Origin: Chelativorans alearensis
GTDB lineage: Bacteria > Pseudomonadota > Alphaproteobacteria > Rhizobiales > Rhizobiaceae
Reading direction: 5' to 3'
Length of the DNA: 64,000 bases
Assembly (NCBI RefSeq): GCF_010993735.1
Contig: NZ_WQNI01000022.1
Location: forward strand, 31,862-95,861
Below, piece after piece: positions 33,633 to 42,733 of the stretch (the first letter of the stretch is position 1; each line of letters begins with the position of its first letter). Both the position numbers and the translations under genes were made by a program. The notes below the pieces were generated by a model, which made no database searches, was not told the DNA's origin, and worked only from the letters and a program-made list of their open reading frames with translations.

Positions 33633-34689
33633 GCGCACGGCACCGGAACAGCACGATACGCTGCCGGATATCCCGGAGCCGGCCGAAAACCCGTTGCTTA
33701 TCGGCCACGAGGAAGCGCGCGCCATGCTCGCCGGCGCCCATCGCGCGGGCAAGCTGCACCATGCGCTGCTTCTTGCCGGGCCGCGCGGGACGGGCAAGGC
33801 GACGCTCGCCTTCCATCTGGCGCACCACCTCTTCACCCACCCGAAGAGCGAAGAGGCGCCGGCAAGCTTCGGGGAAGCGGACGCGGGCTCTCAGGCATTT
33901 CGGCTTGCGGCGCAGGGGGCGCATCCGGGCCTCCTGCATCTGACGCGGCCCTACGGGGAGCGGGAGAAGAAGTTCAAGACCGTGATCACGGTGGACGAGA
34001 TCCGCCGCGTCAGCCGTTTCCTTTCCATGACGGCGTCGGACGGGGGCTACCGCGTCGTCATCGTCGATCCGGCCGACGACATGAACATCAGCGCCGCCAA
34101 CGCGCTTTTGAAGAACCTGGAGGAGCCGCCGGCGCGCACGCTGTTCGTGCTGATCGCCCATTCGCCCGGCCGGCTCTTGCCGACCATCCGCTCGCGCTGC
34201 CAGGTCATAAAACTTCAGCCTTTGGGGGCGGGGGCGCTCGAGGAACTCCTGCTGCGCCTCGGCGTGCACCTGCCCGAGAGCGCGGAGGAAAGGCGCCTGC
34301 TCGTCGAGCGCGCCGGCGGCAGCGTGCGCAACGCCATCCTGCTCACCCAGTTCGGCGGGCTGGAGATCGCGCAAGCCATCGAGAAGGTTGCCGGCGGGCG
34401 CCGTTTCGACGTCACGGAGACCTACCGGCTGGCCGAGGCGGTGACGGCGAGGGACGCACAGGTGCAGTTCGACATCTTCAACCGCGCGGTGCTTGGCCGC
34501 GTGGCCTCCGCCGCGGCGAGGGCGGCGGAAGCCGGCAACGTGGAACAGGCAGCGCGGCTGGCGGCCTCCTGGGAGGAGATGGCAGAGACGGTGCGGCAGG
34601 CGGAGATCTTCAATCTCGAGCGCAAGCAGCACGTTGTGGGCCTGATGCGGCGGCTTCACGAGGCCGAACGCGACATGCCCGCCAACTGA
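33625..34689 (+). CDS. holB: DNA polymerase III subunit delta'
   Basis: 354 residues, [22 protein letters not shown], then [21 protein letters not shown] (Walker A), [41 protein letters not shown] and TIRSRCQ (SRC arginine-finger motif). It is a clamp-loader AAA+ subunit. The zinc-binding CxxC of dnaX-like clamp loaders is not apparent, as in other alphaproteobacterial delta' proteins. It overlaps tmk by 8 bp. Confidence 0.93.
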   Translation: MFERTAPEQHDTLPDIPEPAENPLLIGHEEARAMLAGAHRAGKLHHALLLAGPRGTGKATLAFHLAHHLFTHPKSEEAPASFGEADAGSQAFRLAAQGAHPGLLHLTRPYGEREKKFKTVITVDEIRRVSRFLSMTASDGGYRVVIVDPADDMNISAANALLKNLEEPPARTLFVLIAHSPGRLLPTIRSRCQVIKLQPLGAGALEELLLRLGVHLPESAEERRLLVERAGGSVRNAILLTQFGGLEIAQAIEKVAGGRRFDVTETYRLAEAVTARDAQVQFDIFNRAVLGRVASAAARAAEAGNVEQAARLAASWEEMAETVRQAEIFNLERKQHVVGLMRRLHEAERDMPAN

Positions 34690-34768
34690 AGCGCTTCCAT
34701 GCATGGCGTTCGCCGCCGCGATGCGCTATCTGGGCGCGAGCGAATATCGATCCTGGATATCTTCCCAT

Positions 34769-36328
34769 ATGACGCGTGAGACTTTCTACATAACGACGGC
34801 GATTTCCTATCCCAACGGCAGCCCGCATATCGGCCATGCCTACGAGCTGATCGCGACGGACGCGCTGGCGCGCTTCCAGCGCTGCGACGGCAAGGACGTC
34901 ATGTTCCTCACCGGCACCGACGAGCACGGCATCAAGATGCTGCAGACGGCACGCAAGGAGGGCATTTCGGCGCGCGAGCTGGCGAACCGCAACACGCCGG
35001 AATTCCAGCGCATGGCGAAGGCGCTGAACGCCTCCAACGACGACTTCATCCGTACGACGGAAGAGCGCCACAAGGCGGCCAGCCAGGCGATCTGGAAGGC
35101 CATGGCAGATAATGGCGACATCTATCTCGGCAGCTACTCCGGCTGGTACTCGGTGCGCGACGAGGCCTATTACGGCGAGGAAGAGACGGAGGTGCGCGAG
35201 GACGGCGTGCGCTACGGCCCGCAGGGGACGCCGGTGGAGTGGGTCGAGGAGGAAAGCTATTTCTTCCGGCTCTCGGCCTATCAGGAGCCGCTCCTGAAGC
35301 TCTACGAGGAGAATCCAGGCTTCATCGGCCCGGTCGAGCGGAAGAACGAGATCGCAAGCTTCGTGCGCTCCGGCCTGCGCGACCTTTCCATCTCGCGCAC
35401 CACCTTCGACTGGGGCGTGCCGGTGCCGGGCGACGAAAGGCACGTGATGTATGTGTGGGTCGACGCGCTGACCAACTACATCACCGCCGCCGGCTACCCC
35501 GACCAAGAGGCCGAGCGCTGGCGCTACTGGCCGGCCGACGTGCACGTGATCGGCAAGGACATCACGCGCTTCCACGCCATCTACTGGCCGGCCTTCCTGA
35601 TGTCGGCAGGCGTGCCGCTGCCCAAGCGCATCTTCAGCCACGGCTTCCTGTTCAACCGCGGGGAGAAGATGTCGAAGTCGGTCGGCAACGTCATCGACCC
35701 CTTCGCGCTCATCGAGCATTACGGGCTCGACCAGGTGCGCTATTTCTTCCTGCGCGAGGTGCCCTTCGGCCAGGACGGCAGCTACAGCCACGACGCCATC
35801 GTCAACCGCACCAATGCGGACCTTGCCAACGACCTCGGCAATCTGGCGCAGCGCTCGCTGTCGATGATCGCCAAGAATTGCGACGGCAAGGTGCCGGAGC
35901 GGGGCGTGCTGGCCGAGGCCGACGCGGCCATCCTCGACCGGGCGGAGAAAGCGCTTGAGACAGCCCGCGAGGCGATGGGCCGGCAGGCGATCCACGCCGC
36001 ACTCGCGGCCGTGTTCGAGGTAGTGGCGGAGGCGAACCGTTATTTCGCCGGCCAGGAACCCTGGGCGCTGCGCAAGAGCGACCCGGCGCGCATGGAGACG
36101 GTGCTCTACACCACCGCGGAGGTGCTGCGCCGCGTGGGCATCCTGTGCCAGCCCTACATTCCGTCCTCGGCGGAAAAGCTTCTCGACCTTCTCGCAGTGC
36201 CGGCGGACAAGCGTCTCTTCGCCGACATCGGGGAAGCTGGCGCGCTCCAGCCCGGAACGCCGCTGCCGGCGCCGCAGCCGGTCTTCCCGCGCTATGTGGC
36301 GGCCGAGGACAAGGGGCAGGGGGCCTAG
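34769..36328 (+). CDS. metG: Methionyl-tRNA synthetase
   Basis: 519 residues from ATG 34769 ([20 protein letters not shown]). Class I synthetase with HIGH at 20-23 and KMSKS at 300-304. There is no C-terminal EMAP-like tRNA-binding domain, as is typical for the short form in Rhizobiales. An in-frame ATG at 34703 would add 22 residues without family similarity. It lies 79 bp after holB and 4 bp before tatD. Confidence 0.96.
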   Translation: MTRETFYITTAISYPNGSPHIGHAYELIATDALARFQRCDGKDVMFLTGTDEHGIKMLQTARKEGISARELANRNTPEFQRMAKALNASNDDFIRTTEERHKAASQAIWKAMADNGDIYLGSYSGWYSVRDEAYYGEEETEVREDGVRYGPQGTPVEWVEEESYFFRLSAYQEPLLKLYEENPGFIGPVERKNEIASFVRSGLRDLSISRTTFDWGVPVPGDERHVMYVWVDALTNYITAAGYPDQEAERWRYWPADVHVIGKDITRFHAIYWPAFLMSAGVPLPKRIFSHGFLFNRGEKMSKSVGNVIDPFALIEHYGLDQVRYFFLREVPFGQDGSYSHDAIVNRTNADLANDLGNLAQRSLSMIAKNCDGKVPERGVLAEADAAILDRAEKALETAREAMGRQAIHAALAAVFEVVAEANRYFAGQEPWALRKSDPARMETVLYTTAEVLRRVGILCQPYIPSSAEKLLDLLAVPADKRLFADIGEAGALQPGTPLPAPQPVFPRYVAAEDKGQGA

Positions 36329-36332
36329 CGCC

Positions 36333-37127
36333 ATGCTGATCGACAGCCATTGCCATCTCGACTTTCCCGATTTCGAAGCGGAGAGGGACGAGGTCGTGGC
36401 GCGCGCCGGGGTGGCGGGGGTGGACCTGATGGTCACCATCTCCACGCGCGTGGCGAAATTCGACGGCGTCAAGGCCATCGCCGAGCGCTACGACAATGTC
36501 TTCTGCACCGTCGGCACGCACCCGCACAACGCGGGTGAGGAAACCGACGTGACGGCGGACCAGCTCGTGGCGCTTTCCGAGCATCCGAAGGTGGTGGGTA
36601 TCGGCGAAGCGGGCCTCGATTACTTTTACGACAAGGCGCCGCGCGATCTGCAGGCCAAGGGCTTCCGCACCCACATCGAGGCGGCGCGGCGCACCGGGCT
36701 GCCGCTCGTCATCCATGCGCGCGAGGCCGACGACGACATCGCGGCTATCCTCAGGGACGAGGCAGGGAAGGGGGCCTTCCCCTTCATCCTGCACTGCTTC
36801 TCCTCCGGGCCGGCCCTGGCGCGCACGGGCGTTGCGCTGGGCGGTTATGTCTCCTTCTCCGGCATCCTGACGTTCAAGAAGTCCGAAGCCCTGCGCGAGA
36901 TCGCCAGAAGCATGCCGCGCGACCGGCTCCTGGTGGAGACGGATGCGCCGTATCTGGCGCCGGTGCCTTATCGCGGAAAGCGCAACGAGCCGGCCTATGT
37001 GGCGCACACGGCGGCGGTGCTGGCCGAGACGGCCGGCGTTTCCGCTGACGAGATGGCGGCACTGACGACGGAGAATTTCTTCCGTCTCTTCGCCAAGGTG
37101 CCGCGCCCGGCCGGGAAAGGCGCGTAG
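36333..37127 (+). CDS. tatD: TatD family metal-dependent DNase/hydrolase
   Basis: 264 residues, MLIDSHCHLDFPDFEAERDE. TIM-barrel metallohydrolase with the ligands in order: SHCHLD, GEAGLDYF, VIHAREAD, LHCFSS and ETDAPYLAP. It acts as a 3'-5' exonuclease in DNA repair or quality control. The start is fixed by the conserved N-terminal strand; it begins 4 bp after metG. Confidence 0.94.
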   Translation: MLIDSHCHLDFPDFEAERDEVVARAGVAGVDLMVTISTRVAKFDGVKAIAERYDNVFCTVGTHPHNAGEETDVTADQLVALSEHPKVVGIGEAGLDYFYDKAPRDLQAKGFRTHIEAARRTGLPLVIHAREADDDIAAILRDEAGKGAFPFILHCFSSGPALARTGVALGGYVSFSGILTFKKSEALREIARSMPRDRLLVETDAPYLAPVPYRGKRNEPAYVAHTAAVLAETAGVSADEMAALTTENFFRLFAKVPRPAGKGA

Positions 37128-37129
37128 CC

Positions 37130-37948
37130 TTGGGGGACCGGCTGCGGCTCACCATTCTCGGCTGTGCGTCCTCACCCGGCGTGCCGCGGATCAACGGCGA
37201 CTGGGGCGCCTGCGATCCCGCGAACCCGCGCAACCGGCGTTTGCGGGCCGCCGCCCTGGTGGAGCGCATCAAGCCGGACGGGCGCGCCACGCGCATCGCC
37301 ATTGACACTGGGCCGGACTTCCGCGAGCAGATGATCGCAGCAAAGGTGCCGCGCCTCGACGGTGTCGTCTACAGCCACCCGCACGCCGACCATATCCACG
37401 GCATCGACGACCTGCGCGGCTATGTGCAGGTGCAGGGGCACCGGATCGACATCCATGCCGACGAGCCGACCATGGAGCGCCTGCGCGGCGCCTTCGCCTA
37501 TTGCTTCGAGACACCGGCAGGGAGCAGCTATCCGCCGATCGTGACGCCGCACCTAATCCGCCACGAGGAGCCTTTCACGATCGCCGGCGAGGGCGGAGCG
37601 CTGACCTTCACGCCGCTGCCGCAGATCCACGGCGATATCCGCTCGCTCGGCTTCCGCGTTGGTCCGTTCGCCTATTGTTCCGATGTGAGCGGCTACCCGC
37701 CGGAGACCGTGCCGCTGCTGGCCGACCTTGAGGTGCTGGTGATCGATGCGCTGCAGCACCGGCCACACCCCAGTCACTTTTCCCTCGGGCAAGCGCTGGA
37801 ATGGATCGAGCGGCTGAAGCCGAAGCGCGCCATCCTGACACACATGCATACCCCGCTCGACTACGAGGCCGTGCGGCGAGAGGCGCCGGACCACGTGGAA
37901 CCGGCGTATGATGGGATGGTGGTTGAGACGGATATTTCAGACGATTGA
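37130..37948 (+). CDS. MBL-fold metallo-hydrolase (PhnP-like)
   Basis: 272 residues with a TTG start at 37130, two bases after the tatD stop; GGGAAAGG lies about nine bases upstream and no ATG is available. The zinc motif SHPHADHIHGIDDLR (HxHxDH) and the later CSDVSGYPPETV, LVIDALQHRPHPSHFS and ILTHMHTPLDYE match the PhnP-like phosphodiesterase branch. No phn genes are nearby. It closes the tmk-holB-metG-tatD operon, an arrangement I know from several alphaproteobacteria. Confidence 0.9.
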   Translation: MGDRLRLTILGCASSPGVPRINGDWGACDPANPRNRRLRAAALVERIKPDGRATRIAIDTGPDFREQMIAAKVPRLDGVVYSHPHADHIHGIDDLRGYVQVQGHRIDIHADEPTMERLRGAFAYCFETPAGSSYPPIVTPHLIRHEEPFTIAGEGGALTFTPLPQIHGDIRSLGFRVGPFAYCSDVSGYPPETVPLLADLEVLVIDALQHRPHPSHFSLGQALEWIERLKPKRAILTHMHTPLDYEAVRREAPDHVEPAYDGMVVETDISDD

Positions 37949-37966
37949 AATAACGAGGTTTTTTGG

Positions 37967-38437
37967 ATGTCGAAGAGCGTCAACCGGGTGGCTGCCGCGG
38001 CGGCGGAAGCCGGCCTTGAGATCGAAATCAAGCGCATGGGAGAATCGACCCGCACGGCCCAGGAAGCGGCAACGCAATGCGGCTGTGCGGTCGATCAGAT
38101 CGTCAAGTCGCTGATCTTTGCCGGCGAGACGTCCGGAAAACTCTATCTGTTCCTGGTATCCGGCGGCCATCAGCTCGATCTGGGAAAAGCCGGCCGGCTT
38201 GCCGGCGAGAACCTGACGCGCGCCGATCCGCGCAAGGTGCGCGAGGAAACCGGCTTTGCCATCGGCGGCGTTTCGCCGCTCGGCCATCCGGCGAGCGTGC
38301 GTCGCTATGCCGATGAGACGCTGCTGGGCTTCACGACGGTCTGGGCGGCGGCCGGAGCGCACGACGCCGTCTTTGCGGCTGAGCCGAAGGCACTGATGGC
38401 CGCCGCGCAAGCCGAGGTGGCCGATATCGTGGCGTGA
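37967..38437 (+). CDS. ybaK: YbaK/EbsC family Cys-tRNA(Pro) deacylase
   Basis: 156 residues, MSKSVNRVAAAAAEAGLEIE. The family features are TAQEAATQCGCAVDQIVKSL, SGGHQLDLGKAGRL and TGFAIGGVSPLGHP, which form the editing pocket that hydrolyses Cys mischarged on tRNA(Pro). It follows the MBL gene by 18 bp and is probably the last gene of that operon. Behind it the conserved gene order breaks into a mobile-element scar. Confidence 0.9.
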   Translation: MSKSVNRVAAAAAEAGLEIEIKRMGESTRTAQEAATQCGCAVDQIVKSLIFAGETSGKLYLFLVSGGHQLDLGKAGRLAGENLTRADPRKVREETGFAIGGVSPLGHPASVRRYADETLLGFTTVWAAAGAHDAVFAAEPKALMAAAQAEVADIVA

Positions 38438-38550
38438 CGAGGCGCTTCCTTTGGCTTGATCCGGGGACCGATCAACACCACCGCAGCGCTCAATCCCAGC
38501 ACCGCTGGCTTAGCACGCTGGTTCCATAATCTATCTTATGCGATCTCTAT

Positions 38551-39054
38551 ATGTACTGGGGGCACATTCTATCCCGAACTGCAACAAAGGCGCTAAGTTG
38601 CCTGTTTTTCGGGAGCGACGTTTTGAGCCGTACTTTTTCGCATTTGAAGGCCGGCTGGTCACCGCGGACAAGCTGGTTCACTGTGCTGTTCAAGAACAAT
38701 GACCGGCAGTCCAAACCGATCATGGACCAGCTTATCAACGTGCTCGGCCCCCTGCCCAGGCATGCCCGGCAAAGTCTGACATTCGACAGAGGTTTTGAAT
38801 TCGTCTCCTGGCGGCGACTGAAGCAGGGCATGGGAACGGACGCCTGGTTCTGCGACCCGTCAGCGCCCTGGCAGAAAGGCACCGTTGAGAACATGAACCG
38901 GAGGGGCCGGCGCTATCTGCCCAGAGACACTGCTGTCTTGTCGATCACGGACGAATCGATACGGTCTCTGATCGATCAGTTGAACGGTACGCCGAGAAAA
39001 TGCCTGGGTTTTCAAACACCTGCTGAAGTGTTCCGGCGTGAAGTAATCAAATGA
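38551..39054 (+). pseudogene. IS30-family transposase, 3' remnant
   Basis: Only the C-terminal part remains: SWFTVLFKNNDRQSKPIMDQ, LTFDRGFEFVSWRRLKQGMG, AWFCDPSAPWQKGTVENMNR and YLPRDT. These contain the second aspartate (FDRG) and the glutamate (GTVEN) of the IS30 DDE triad; the N-terminal helix-turn-helix and the first catalytic aspartate are absent. The first ~25 codons of the open frame are not transposase-like, so the break lies near 38620. I found no terminal inverted repeats. It is a fossil and cannot transpose. Confidence 0.88.
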
Positions 39055-39081
39055 CGGCTTTAAGCCCGTTGTGACGCGAAA

Positions 39082-39351
39082 CTAAGAGCAGGCAGTCTTG
39101 GCTTCGTCCCAACAACAGGCGCAAAATACCTTGAACCCCGCCTTTTCAAACCAACGATCAGCGTCTTGACCGTTCAGTTCGACGAGCGCTTCCTCGCAGA
39201 CGCTGCACCAAGCATCGGGCCGCGCTGTATCTTCCTCGTTTCCAAAGAAGAACCCGACTTTCGGGCTATCACTATCAACGGCATACGCTATGTGCTGGCA
39301 TACCAATCCGATACCTTGAGTGCCATGTGCGGTGCAGTTTACTTTTTGCAT
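39082..39351 (-). CDS. Small cysteine-rich protein of unknown function
   Basis: 89 residues, MQKVNCTAHGTQGIGLVCQH, then PDAWCSVCEEALVELNGQDAD, GFKVFCACCWDEAKTACS. Six or more cysteines and two histidines (CTxH, CQH, CSVC, CACC) suggest a zinc- or metal-binding fold. I recall similar short proteins scattered in proteobacteria but no function. It lies between the IS30 remnant and a mostly empty stretch, with AT content above its neighbours, which fits recent acquisition. Confidence 0.6.
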   Translation of the reverse strand: MQKVNCTAHGTQGIGLVCQHIAYAVDSDSPKVGFFFGNEEDTARPDAWCSVCEEALVELNGQDADRWFEKAGFKVFCACCWDEAKTACS

Positions 39352-39561
39352 TTTTAAACCTTCTCCACTAGGCCCGCATCAATACAAGAAAAGCAGTCAA
39401 ACGTCAGCTTCGTCCGCACAGCAGACCTTTCAACACAGCATCGCCATCCGCCCCCGGACAGGCTTAGCAACCCCGACCAGCACGCCTGACCGGAGGCTGA
39501 CCTCCCTGCCCTGTCGCTGTTTCTAAGTGGTTGTTGCATTTACATTAGAAGTCACAGGGCC

Positions 39562-39801
39562 CTAATCGCGCGTGGTGAGTTTGCTTGCTCTCGCTCGCGC
39601 ACTTCGTGGCGGAATGCAGAAGACCTTCGGATAAGTGCCTGCCACGACCATCCCGGATTGGGCGGCGTAAAGCAAACCCTCACGGAAGCAGCCGGCGAGA
39701 TCGGGCCTCGGATCGGGGGCGTAGAAGCCGTGAATTGCGGTGCTTCGCTGGCAGTCGGGTGCGGAGACAGCCAAGGCACAAACCAACACAAGAACATCCA
39801 C
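39562..39801 (-). CDS. Small secreted-type hypothetical protein
   Basis: 79 residues from GTG 39801, supported by GGGAGG seven bases upstream. VDVLVLVCALAVSAPDCQRS, then HGFYAPDPRPDLAGCFREGL, LYAAQSGMVVAGTYPKVFC. The regular Cys spacing and the YPK(V/I)FCIP ending give it a protein-like, conserved appearance. No signal-peptidase site is obvious. The coding signal is weaker than in the neighbours, so it could be a remnant. Confidence 0.5.
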   Translation of the reverse strand: MDVLVLVCALAVSAPDCQRSTAIHGFYAPDPRPDLAGCFREGLLYAAQSGMVVAGTYPKVFCIPPRSARARASKLTTRD

Positions 39802-40141
39802 CGACGCGCCTCCCTTCTCACGCAGTAACTCAGTGGCCGGCGCGCCAGAAGAAACGCGCCTGCAGTAAAACGATCGACAGAACGGCCCCCTCATCTACCC
39901 GAGAGGAAGAATATCTCATGGCTTGGCTGCTTGCGCACCTCGCCAATTTGGCGGAGCTTTATTTGAAACATACGCCACTTAGCTCAATCTGCGACCGCGC
40001 GCCCCATCCGAGAGGACACTCGGTGCTCGCTCTTCCCGCGCGACCACGGGCCTGTCACGCTCACCGTGCGATAATCGAACCGCTTGAGAATGCGGCCGAT
40101 GCGCGCTACGGCTTCGCCGCCAGTGAACGGAGCCGCCGCCC
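39802..40141. other. 340-bp gap upstream of mazG, no supported gene
   Basis: A frame from ATG 39918 (preceded by GAGAGGAAG) runs 76 codons and ends inside the start of mazG at 40145, but its composition after the first 25 residues is low-complexity Arg/Ala/Pro, so I do not call it. The rest shows no repeat or promoter I can support. Confidence 0.5.
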
Positions 40142-40954
40142 ATGAAGCCGTCCAAGGACATCGCCCGCCTGATCGAGATCATGGCCGCGCTGCGCGACCC
40201 GGAGACGGGTTGCCCGTGGGACGTGAAGCAGGATTTCTCGACCATCGCGCCCTACACGATCGAGGAAGCCTACGAGGTTCTCGACGCGATCCAGCGCGGC
40301 GACATGCACGATCTGCGCGAGGAGCTGGGCGACCTTCTGCTTCAGGTGGTTTTTCATGCGCGGATGGCCGAGGAAGCCGGCACCTTCGATTTCGGCGATG
40401 TGGTCGAGGCGATCACCACTAAGATGATCCGCCGCCACCCGCATGTCTTCGGCGACGAGGACGCACGCGAGGCAGGCATGGCCAAGGGCATGTGGGAAAA
40501 GATCAAGGCGGAGGAGAAGGCGGAGCGCCGGGCGGCGCGCAACGGCGCTGGCGACGAGAGCGCGGGCTATCTCGACGATGTGACGGTCGCCCTGCCCGCG
40601 CTGACGCGCGCCCTGAAGCTGCAGGAGAAAGCCGCCCGCGTCGGCTTCGACTGGGGTGCGCCGCGGCCGATCCTCGACAAGATCGAGGAGGAGATCGGCG
40701 AACTGCGCGAGGCCATGGACGAAGGGCGGCGCGAGGCGGTGGCGGAGGAATTCGGCGACCTCCTGTTCGCGCTAGTCAATCTCGGGCGCCATATGGGGCT
40801 CGATCCGGAGGCGGCGCTGCGTGGCACCAACGAAAAGTTCCGCCACCGCTTCCACGCCGTGGAACGGGGGCTGGAGGCGGATGGAAAGACGCTCGGCGCG
40901 GCTTCACTGGAGGAGATGGAGGGACTTTGGCAGCGCGCGAAGAGAAGAAGGTAG
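40142..40954 (+). CDS. mazG: Nucleoside triphosphate pyrophosphohydrolase MazG
   Basis: 270 residues, MKPSKDIARLIEIMAALRDP. Two MazG domains in tandem: the first has EEAYE-x12-EELGD (the EExxE and ExxD metal ligands) and the second has IEEEIGELREAM with EEFGD. It clears non-canonical or excess NTPs, including under starvation. It is convergent with hflX, 18 bp between stops. The mazG / hflX-hfq arrangement is typical of Rhizobiales. Confidence 0.94.
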   Translation: MKPSKDIARLIEIMAALRDPETGCPWDVKQDFSTIAPYTIEEAYEVLDAIQRGDMHDLREELGDLLLQVVFHARMAEEAGTFDFGDVVEAITTKMIRRHPHVFGDEDAREAGMAKGMWEKIKAEEKAERRAARNGAGDESAGYLDDVTVALPALTRALKLQEKAARVGFDWGAPRPILDKIEEEIGELREAMDEGRREAVAEEFGDLLFALVNLGRHMGLDPEAALRGTNEKFRHRFHAVERGLEADGKTLGAASLEEMEGLWQRAKRRR

Positions 40955-40972
40955 CGCATTAAAACCCCTACC

Positions 40973-42349
40973 CTACCCCTTGTTATTACTAGATAATCTC
41001 CGCCTTATCTCGTCGCGCGCCGCATCGGTGGCGCGGAGGCGGATGGTGATGCTGCCGTCTTCGTGATTCTCGCGGCCGGTGACCTCGCCGTGCCGGTACA
41101 CCCAATCCATAAGCGCCATCTGGTCCGGTGAAAGGGTGACGGACGTCTCTGCGACACGGCCGGCAACACGTTCCTCGATCAGCGCCATGAGGTCGTCGAT
41201 CCCCTCCCCGGTCACGGCGGAGACGGCGACCGGGGGCGTTTTGTTGGCCTCGTCCCTCAAAAGCCGTTCGCGGTCGCTTTCGCTGAGGCGGTCGATCTTG
41301 TTCCACACCTCGATGATGTGGCTGGTATCGGCGGCATCGACGCCGAGGCTTGCCAGAACGTCCTCCACATCGGTGGCGTGGGCGGCAGTGTCGGGGTCCG
41401 AGATGTCGCGCAGGTGGATGACGAGATCGGCCTCCACCACCTCTTCGAGCGTGGCGCGGAAAGCGGCGACGAGGTGGGTCGGCAGGTCGGAGATGAAGCC
41501 GACCGTGTCGGACAGGATGACGACCGTGCCGTGCGGGAACCGCACGCGCCTCAGCGTCGGGTCGAGCGTGGCGAACAGCATATCCTCGGCCATGACGGAG
41601 GCGCCCGTCAGCCGGTTGAAGAGCGTCGACTTGCCGGCATTGGTGTAGCCGACGATGGCGACCACCGGGAACGGCACCTTGCGGCGCTTGGCCCGGTGCA
41701 GGTCGCGCGTGCGCCGCACGGTCTCCAGTTCCCGCTTGATGCGGATGATGCGCTCCTGCAGAAGCCTGCGGTCGGCCTCGATCTGCGTCTCGCCGGGGCC
41801 GCCCATGAAGCCGCCGCCGCCGCGCTGGCGCTCAAGGTGCGTCCAGCTTCTGACGAGCCGGCCGCGCTGATATTCGAGGTGCGCGAGATCGACCTGCAGC
41901 CGGCCTTCCTTGGTGCGGGCGCGGCGGCCGAAGATTTCCAGGATAAGGCCGGTGCGGTCGAGCACCTTGGCCTTGAGCTCACGCTCGAGATTGCGCTGCT
42001 GCACGGGGGAAAGCTGGTGGTCGACGACGACCAGCTCGGCCTCGCTCTCGGCGACGATGCCGGCGAGCGCGCTCACCTTGCCGGCGCCGATCAGCGTCGC
42101 CGGGCGCGGCGCCGAGACGGGAAACGTTTCGCTGTGGACAATTTCGAGGTCGATCGCCTCGGCAAGGCCCACCGCTTCTTCAAGCCTTGCCTGCGGCGAC
42201 AGGGACATGCGCGCACGCGCACCCCCCTCCTCGCCCTGTGTGCGCGCGGAGGTCAGCACCGGCGTTACGACGACGGCCTTCGTGATCTCGCCGGCGAGCG
42301 CGCCGTCATCAGCGCGCGGATCGTCGGCAGCCTTGGGTTTATCTGCCAA
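40973..42349 (-). CDS. hflX: GTPase HflX
   Basis: 458 residues. TTG start at 42349, immediately after the hfq stop, with GGGAAGG just upstream; no ATG is available in frame. The N-terminal HflX domain (LIGAGKVSALAGIV, VDHQLSPVQQRNLE) and the coiled-coil segment with GGGGFMGGPGETQIEADRR are followed by the G domain: GYTNAGKS (234-241), DTVGF and NKID. HflX rescues stalled ribosomes by splitting them. It is translationally coupled to hfq. Confidence 0.95.
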   Translation of the reverse strand: MADKPKAADDPRADDGALAGEITKAVVVTPVLTSARTQGEEGGARARMSLSPQARLEEAVGLAEAIDLEIVHSETFPVSAPRPATLIGAGKVSALAGIVAESEAELVVVDHQLSPVQQRNLERELKAKVLDRTGLILEIFGRRARTKEGRLQVDLAHLEYQRGRLVRSWTHLERQRGGGGFMGGPGETQIEADRRLLQERIIRIKRELETVRRTRDLHRAKRRKVPFPVVAIVGYTNAGKSTLFNRLTGASVMAEDMLFATLDPTLRRVRFPHGTVVILSDTVGFISDLPTHLVAAFRATLEEVVEADLVIHLRDISDPDTAAHATDVEDVLASLGVDAADTSHIIEVWNKIDRLSESDRERLLRDEANKTPPVAVSAVTGEGIDDLMALIEERVAGRVAETSVTLSPDQMALMDWVYRHGEVTGRENHEDGSITIRLRATDAARDEIRRRLSSNNKG

Positions 42350-42598
42350 TCAGCCTTCCCGACTGTTTTCCTCGGCATCGAACAATTGCACCGGCTGGCT
42401 CGGCATGATCGTGGAGATGGCATGCTTGTAGACGAGCTGCGAGTGGCCGTCGCGGCGCAGAAGAACACAGAAATTGTCGAATGAGGTCACCACGCCGGTC
42501 AATTTCACGCCATTGATCAGGAAGATCGTCAGCGGGTTCTTGCTCTTGCGAACGGTGTTCAGGAACAGGTCCTGCAGATTTTGCGAACGTTCCGCCAT
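42350..42598 (-). CDS. hfq: RNA chaperone Hfq
   Basis: 82 residues, [20 protein letters not shown]. The Sm1 motif ([20 protein letters not shown]) and Sm2 ([10 protein letters not shown]) are intact, with a short C-terminal tail typical of alphaproteobacteria. Hfq pairs small RNAs with mRNAs. It is followed without a gap by hflX. The upstream neighbour is the D-amino acid aminotransferase gene in the same direction, 135 bp away. Confidence 0.97.
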   Translation of the reverse strand: MAERSQNLQDLFLNTVRKSKNPLTIFLINGVKLTGVVTSFDNFCVLLRRDGHSQLVYKHAISTIMPSQPVQLFDAEENSREG

Positions 42599-42733
42599 TG
42601 TTCTTTTCTTTCACCATCCCCTGCGCATTGCGCGGCAGTAGCGCAAATGTCACCCCGCCCTGTCAAGCGCGACGACTGCCCTCCTGCCACGCTCCCGCCA
42701 GCACCGTTATTCTTGAGCCGACTGCCCGAGTGG

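Noticed and set aside
30012..33836. 1274-codon open frame on the minus strand opposite rlpA to tmk
   Set aside because: It runs through palindromic repeats and four real genes; an antisense artefact of codon bias.
38551..39054. Functional IS30 element
   Set aside because: No N-terminal half, no first catalytic aspartate and no terminal inverted repeats found.
39918..40145. 75-residue protein upstream of mazG
   Set aside because: It has an SD but after ~25 residues becomes low-complexity and overlaps the mazG start; not supportable.
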